64,000 nt of DNA from assembly GCA_022453515.1 (NCBI GenBank), contig JAJNNY010000011.1, positions 248,001 through 312,000 on the forward strand, written 5' to 3'. The stretch's first letter is position 1. Each line of letters starts with the position of its first letter. The translations under genes and the position numbers were made by a program. Source of the DNA: Astrocystis sublimbata. Taxonomy: Eukaryota > Ascomycota > Sordariomycetes > Xylariales > Xylariaceae. This document shows positions 61,128 to 64,000 of this stretch, one piece after another. The notes beneath the pieces were generated by a model. The model saw only the letters and a program-made list of their open reading frames with translations, was not told the origin of the DNA and searched no databases.

Positions 61128-64000
61128 CGTGTTACTGATAACGGGACGCGTTGCTTTCCTCGTTCTATTATTTTAGGGGAGTTATTGGCTTGGGAGAACC
61201 GCGATCGGAAGTGAGCAAGCATGTAATACATTTAACAACGTACCAGACCAAACAATGTAACAAACAATGTAACAAGGGGGCTAAGGCATGTGACACATAA
61301 TGAGAGCCTGTATCTGGCTGGTCCTGTCCATGCCCACATTAGACCAAAGTCTGACAGTTGGCCACCATAAATATCGGCAACTGAGGACGAGATGCCTTGC
61401 GGCTGAAAGTATATGGCCCTAATATTAACATTCATTTTACCTCCGACTCATTGAACACAGGTGGAAAACCCTAAGACATAAATGGGCCGTTCTTCGCGAA
61501 CTGGTAAAGGGGCGCATAGCACAGCCTTTTAGTTACAATCCCCCGAGGTGGGGAATCAAGTTGGAAGTTATCGCTTCATGAGGCTCCTAAAGACTGACGA
61601 GTGGACAAAGCAGCAACGTTTGTACGAAAACTTACTTCAGTCTAGGATCTTATAGTGGTGCTATATTGGATGATACGTACCCATAGTCCGTCAGTTACGC
61701 TGGAGGTTAGGGTGTGGAACGTGTTTTGTATCTGGGCGTTGATTTGCAGCTGCCACAGTGTTACACGACATTCTGCAGGCATCAAAGCCGGACCGACCCA
61801 TCGCGACACAGAGGATGTTTCTTTGGGTGAACGAAACGCCTCGATCATCACCTTTCTTGGCTTTGATATAACACAGTTAGTAGATACCTTCACACTCTGA
61901 TAACTTCGGTATCAGAAACTGCCGTTCAACAGTGGGTTTGCATATTGTCAATTTGGTCATCATTAAAGGTAATTACTCCATACGTAACCGCCATACAGAT
62001 GGAAATCCATATACATAGTGTTGGCAAATGACGAAACTCATCGACGTCGAGTATGTGATAGATAAATGTAGTATTCGGAGAGATTCTGGGTGTCAATATG
62101 CCATATCCTATATACCGCCTCTAATATCAGACTGCATATAACACGTGAAATTACATGATTGTGCGATCAGATGACGATATCGGACTTGACGACTGGTTGT
62201 AACAAGGGCTAGATTTCTAGGGCTTGGAATAGGCTTCGATTCAGCTAATAATTCTCTAGGGCACAAAAGGGTCCATGTCCTCCTAAAGCCTCTACTCCAG
62301 GCTGGAGGAATCCCTTCTATTTATGCTCCTTCTGGCAGCCCTTGAGGCCGGCTTCGGACCTTCCTCGGGTCTGCGGCAACGCCTCACTTATGCCTGTTGG
62401 TTGTCGCCTGCATACGGAGGTCCTCATGACCTTCTAGATCCGTAGCTCTGATCCAATCATCTACATATTCAGAGGTTTAGGGCGCGTTGGCTTCCTATTT
62501 GGGTAGCCCGGAAGTGACCCGTGTGACACTGGTGCTGCCAAGAGAACTGATATTGTTCCTCATGCGACGAAATTTGAAATCACTTTGTTCACGGACACGG
62601 GAAGCTAGGTAGACAATAACTGGTTGTACGCCACGGGAGAGTATATTTCACTTGCTACTTTATGGGGATTGACGTGCCGACATTCCACTGATCGCCAGAT
62701 CTGCCATCTTTCAAAACTTGAATATGTTAAGTGCAATGGAATTAAAGCCTCAGAAACTTAAATATACACGCGGGAAATTAAATCACCTTGTTGTCACTCA
62801 CTCTGATCATACGCCACTTCGCAGCGCGAATGAGGTCCCATATCCAATGACATATTCGCACTCACTTATGCCATATCAAACTCGGCATTGGTCTAACCCC
62901 AACACATTTGAGTGAATTCAATTCGCCTGCCACGGCTACGCGTCCTGCGCCGGGGACATCACGCGATATTGATATTCCGTGCCGGGTGACAAAGGCAACC
63001 ATTCGCGACCTGTTGCTTGCATCCTCCCGTCTCGGATATTCAATAGCGAGTAGAGTTAGAGTGGAAGCAGGATGCCATGGTATTATTAATGTGCTGATAA
63101 TGCAGGTCGTCAAGCGCAGAGACGGTGGGCCGAAGATCGCTGAAAGTTGCTCAGGTCTGTCGTTTCAACACGTAAGCTCTTCAGAGCTAATTATGCCTCT
63201 ATTCTTCCTATTTGACGATATGTGTGCTCTCATGTTTGACGCGATAAAGTGGTGAGGTATGATGCCGCAGTCTGGTTCCATGATGCGACGGTTCTACTGA
63301 AGCACTATAATAATAATACATCGTATTCAACGTGGGATTCCATGCTGGAACCCCTTAATGCTGAGAACAGGGGTGTCTGCTCACATTAGATAACCGAGAT
63401 CGCGTGGTGAAGTGTCGTTTAGCACATCATGAGCTTATCCTTGACGTTGACATGGGAGATGATGGTGCTCCAGGAGCCATTGAGTTCTGATGAGTATCAG
63501 TCTGTTCGGCGGGCCTATTTTCCTGACAACCGTCTGCAATATAATCCGCACGATGGTATTGGACACTCTCCATATGCCTCGAGATGAAGTTATATGAAGT
63601 CTCCCCTGGTCAAATAAATGACCCGAGCCTCAGGCTAAAGAGGCTCAATACGGAATAGCCTTGATTTGTTCTCGAGTGAAGCGACAAGGGTGTCGGAGAG
63701 ACCAATGAGGACTTCCTATGTCGTCTTGGCGTCCTAATGAGGCAGTCAAATCGGGAGCCCCTGTCGTGAAGGCATTGGGGTAGCATTTGTTATATCAACA
63801 TCCTCATGGCGAGAACACAGCAAGGCAGAAAGAGATGGACTTCCAACGTTGGGGTGGGATTTCGTTATATTTCTTATCATGAAAGTAGTCCCACAACTCT
63901 ATATTAAATCAGCATAGCACACCTGCGTAGTGTAAGAATAGGCTCGGTTGACTATCCCTGCGAGCTTGATGCTTGGTCTTCGGTTTTACAGCCTGGCTCC
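61128..64000. other. Right-end stretch, no gene seen
   Basis: The frame at 62908-63255 (115 codons, no ATG at its start) and a short frame near 63429-63587 are open but unrecognised. Most of the stretch is AT-rich with stops in every frame. A gene may continue beyond the window edge, but nothing shows it. Confidence 0.5.

Noticed and set aside
1..64000. tRNA genes, CRISPR arrays, intact transposons
   Set aside because: By eye no cloverleaf with matching A and B boxes, no regularly spaced repeats and no transposase or reverse-transcriptase motifs were found. A tRNA scan and repeat search were not possible here.

Overview
The window looks like a chromosomal segment of a filamentous ascomycete (Pezizomycotina, most likely Sordariomycetes). 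Reasons: intron-poor genes with short introns (49 to 134 bases in most cases) that follow GTRNGN...CTAAC/CTGAC...YAG, a HET-domain gene, a HAL-type protein kinase, a fungal-type IMP-specific 5'-nucleotidase, and intergenic DNA rich in simple repeats and TAGGTA/TACCTA motifs. No tRNA, rRNA, CRISPR array or intact transposon was recognised. The species cannot be named from the sequence.

Layout. 1-9.0 kb is gene-poor and holds only decayed coding-like stretches, including a candidate broken cysteine-rich secreted-protein gene (minus strand, about 3.1-3.6 kb). 9.0-12.0 kb: a three-exon ankyrin-repeat gene with a STAND-like N-terminal region and an internal duplication of exactly 185 residues. 15.5-17.3 kb (minus): a SET-domain gene whose C-terminal MYND zinc finger only appears after two introns are removed. 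19.1-19.8 kb (minus): a small Ser/His repeat protein made of nested minisatellites. 20.8-22.0 kb: a short-chain dehydrogenase/reductase. 26.4-28.0 kb: a coiled-coil, otherwise disordered protein. 30.3-31.2 kb: a four-exon small secreted six-cysteine protein of effector type, next to a gene desert of about 9 kb (31.2-40.3 kb). 40.4-43.1 kb (minus): a HAL4/SAT4-like Ser/Thr kinase. 43-55 kb: a second desert. 55.2-55.6 kb: a possible small membrane protein. 56.5-58.5 kb: a HET-domain protein. 59.5-61.1 kb: a four-exon ISN1-type IMP 5'-nucleotidase. 61.1-64 kb: no gene seen.

The genes do not form an obvious biosynthetic cluster. Housekeeping-type genes (kinase, ISN1, SDR, SET-MYND) are mixed with fast-evolving accessory genes (HET protein, ankyrin protein, secreted protein, repeat protein) separated by long, simple-repeat-rich or AT-rich deserts. 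This suits a rapidly evolving part of a fungal genome. Three genes (SET-MYND, ISN1, secreted protein) are only correct when spliced, so a single-ORF reading would truncate or miss them.
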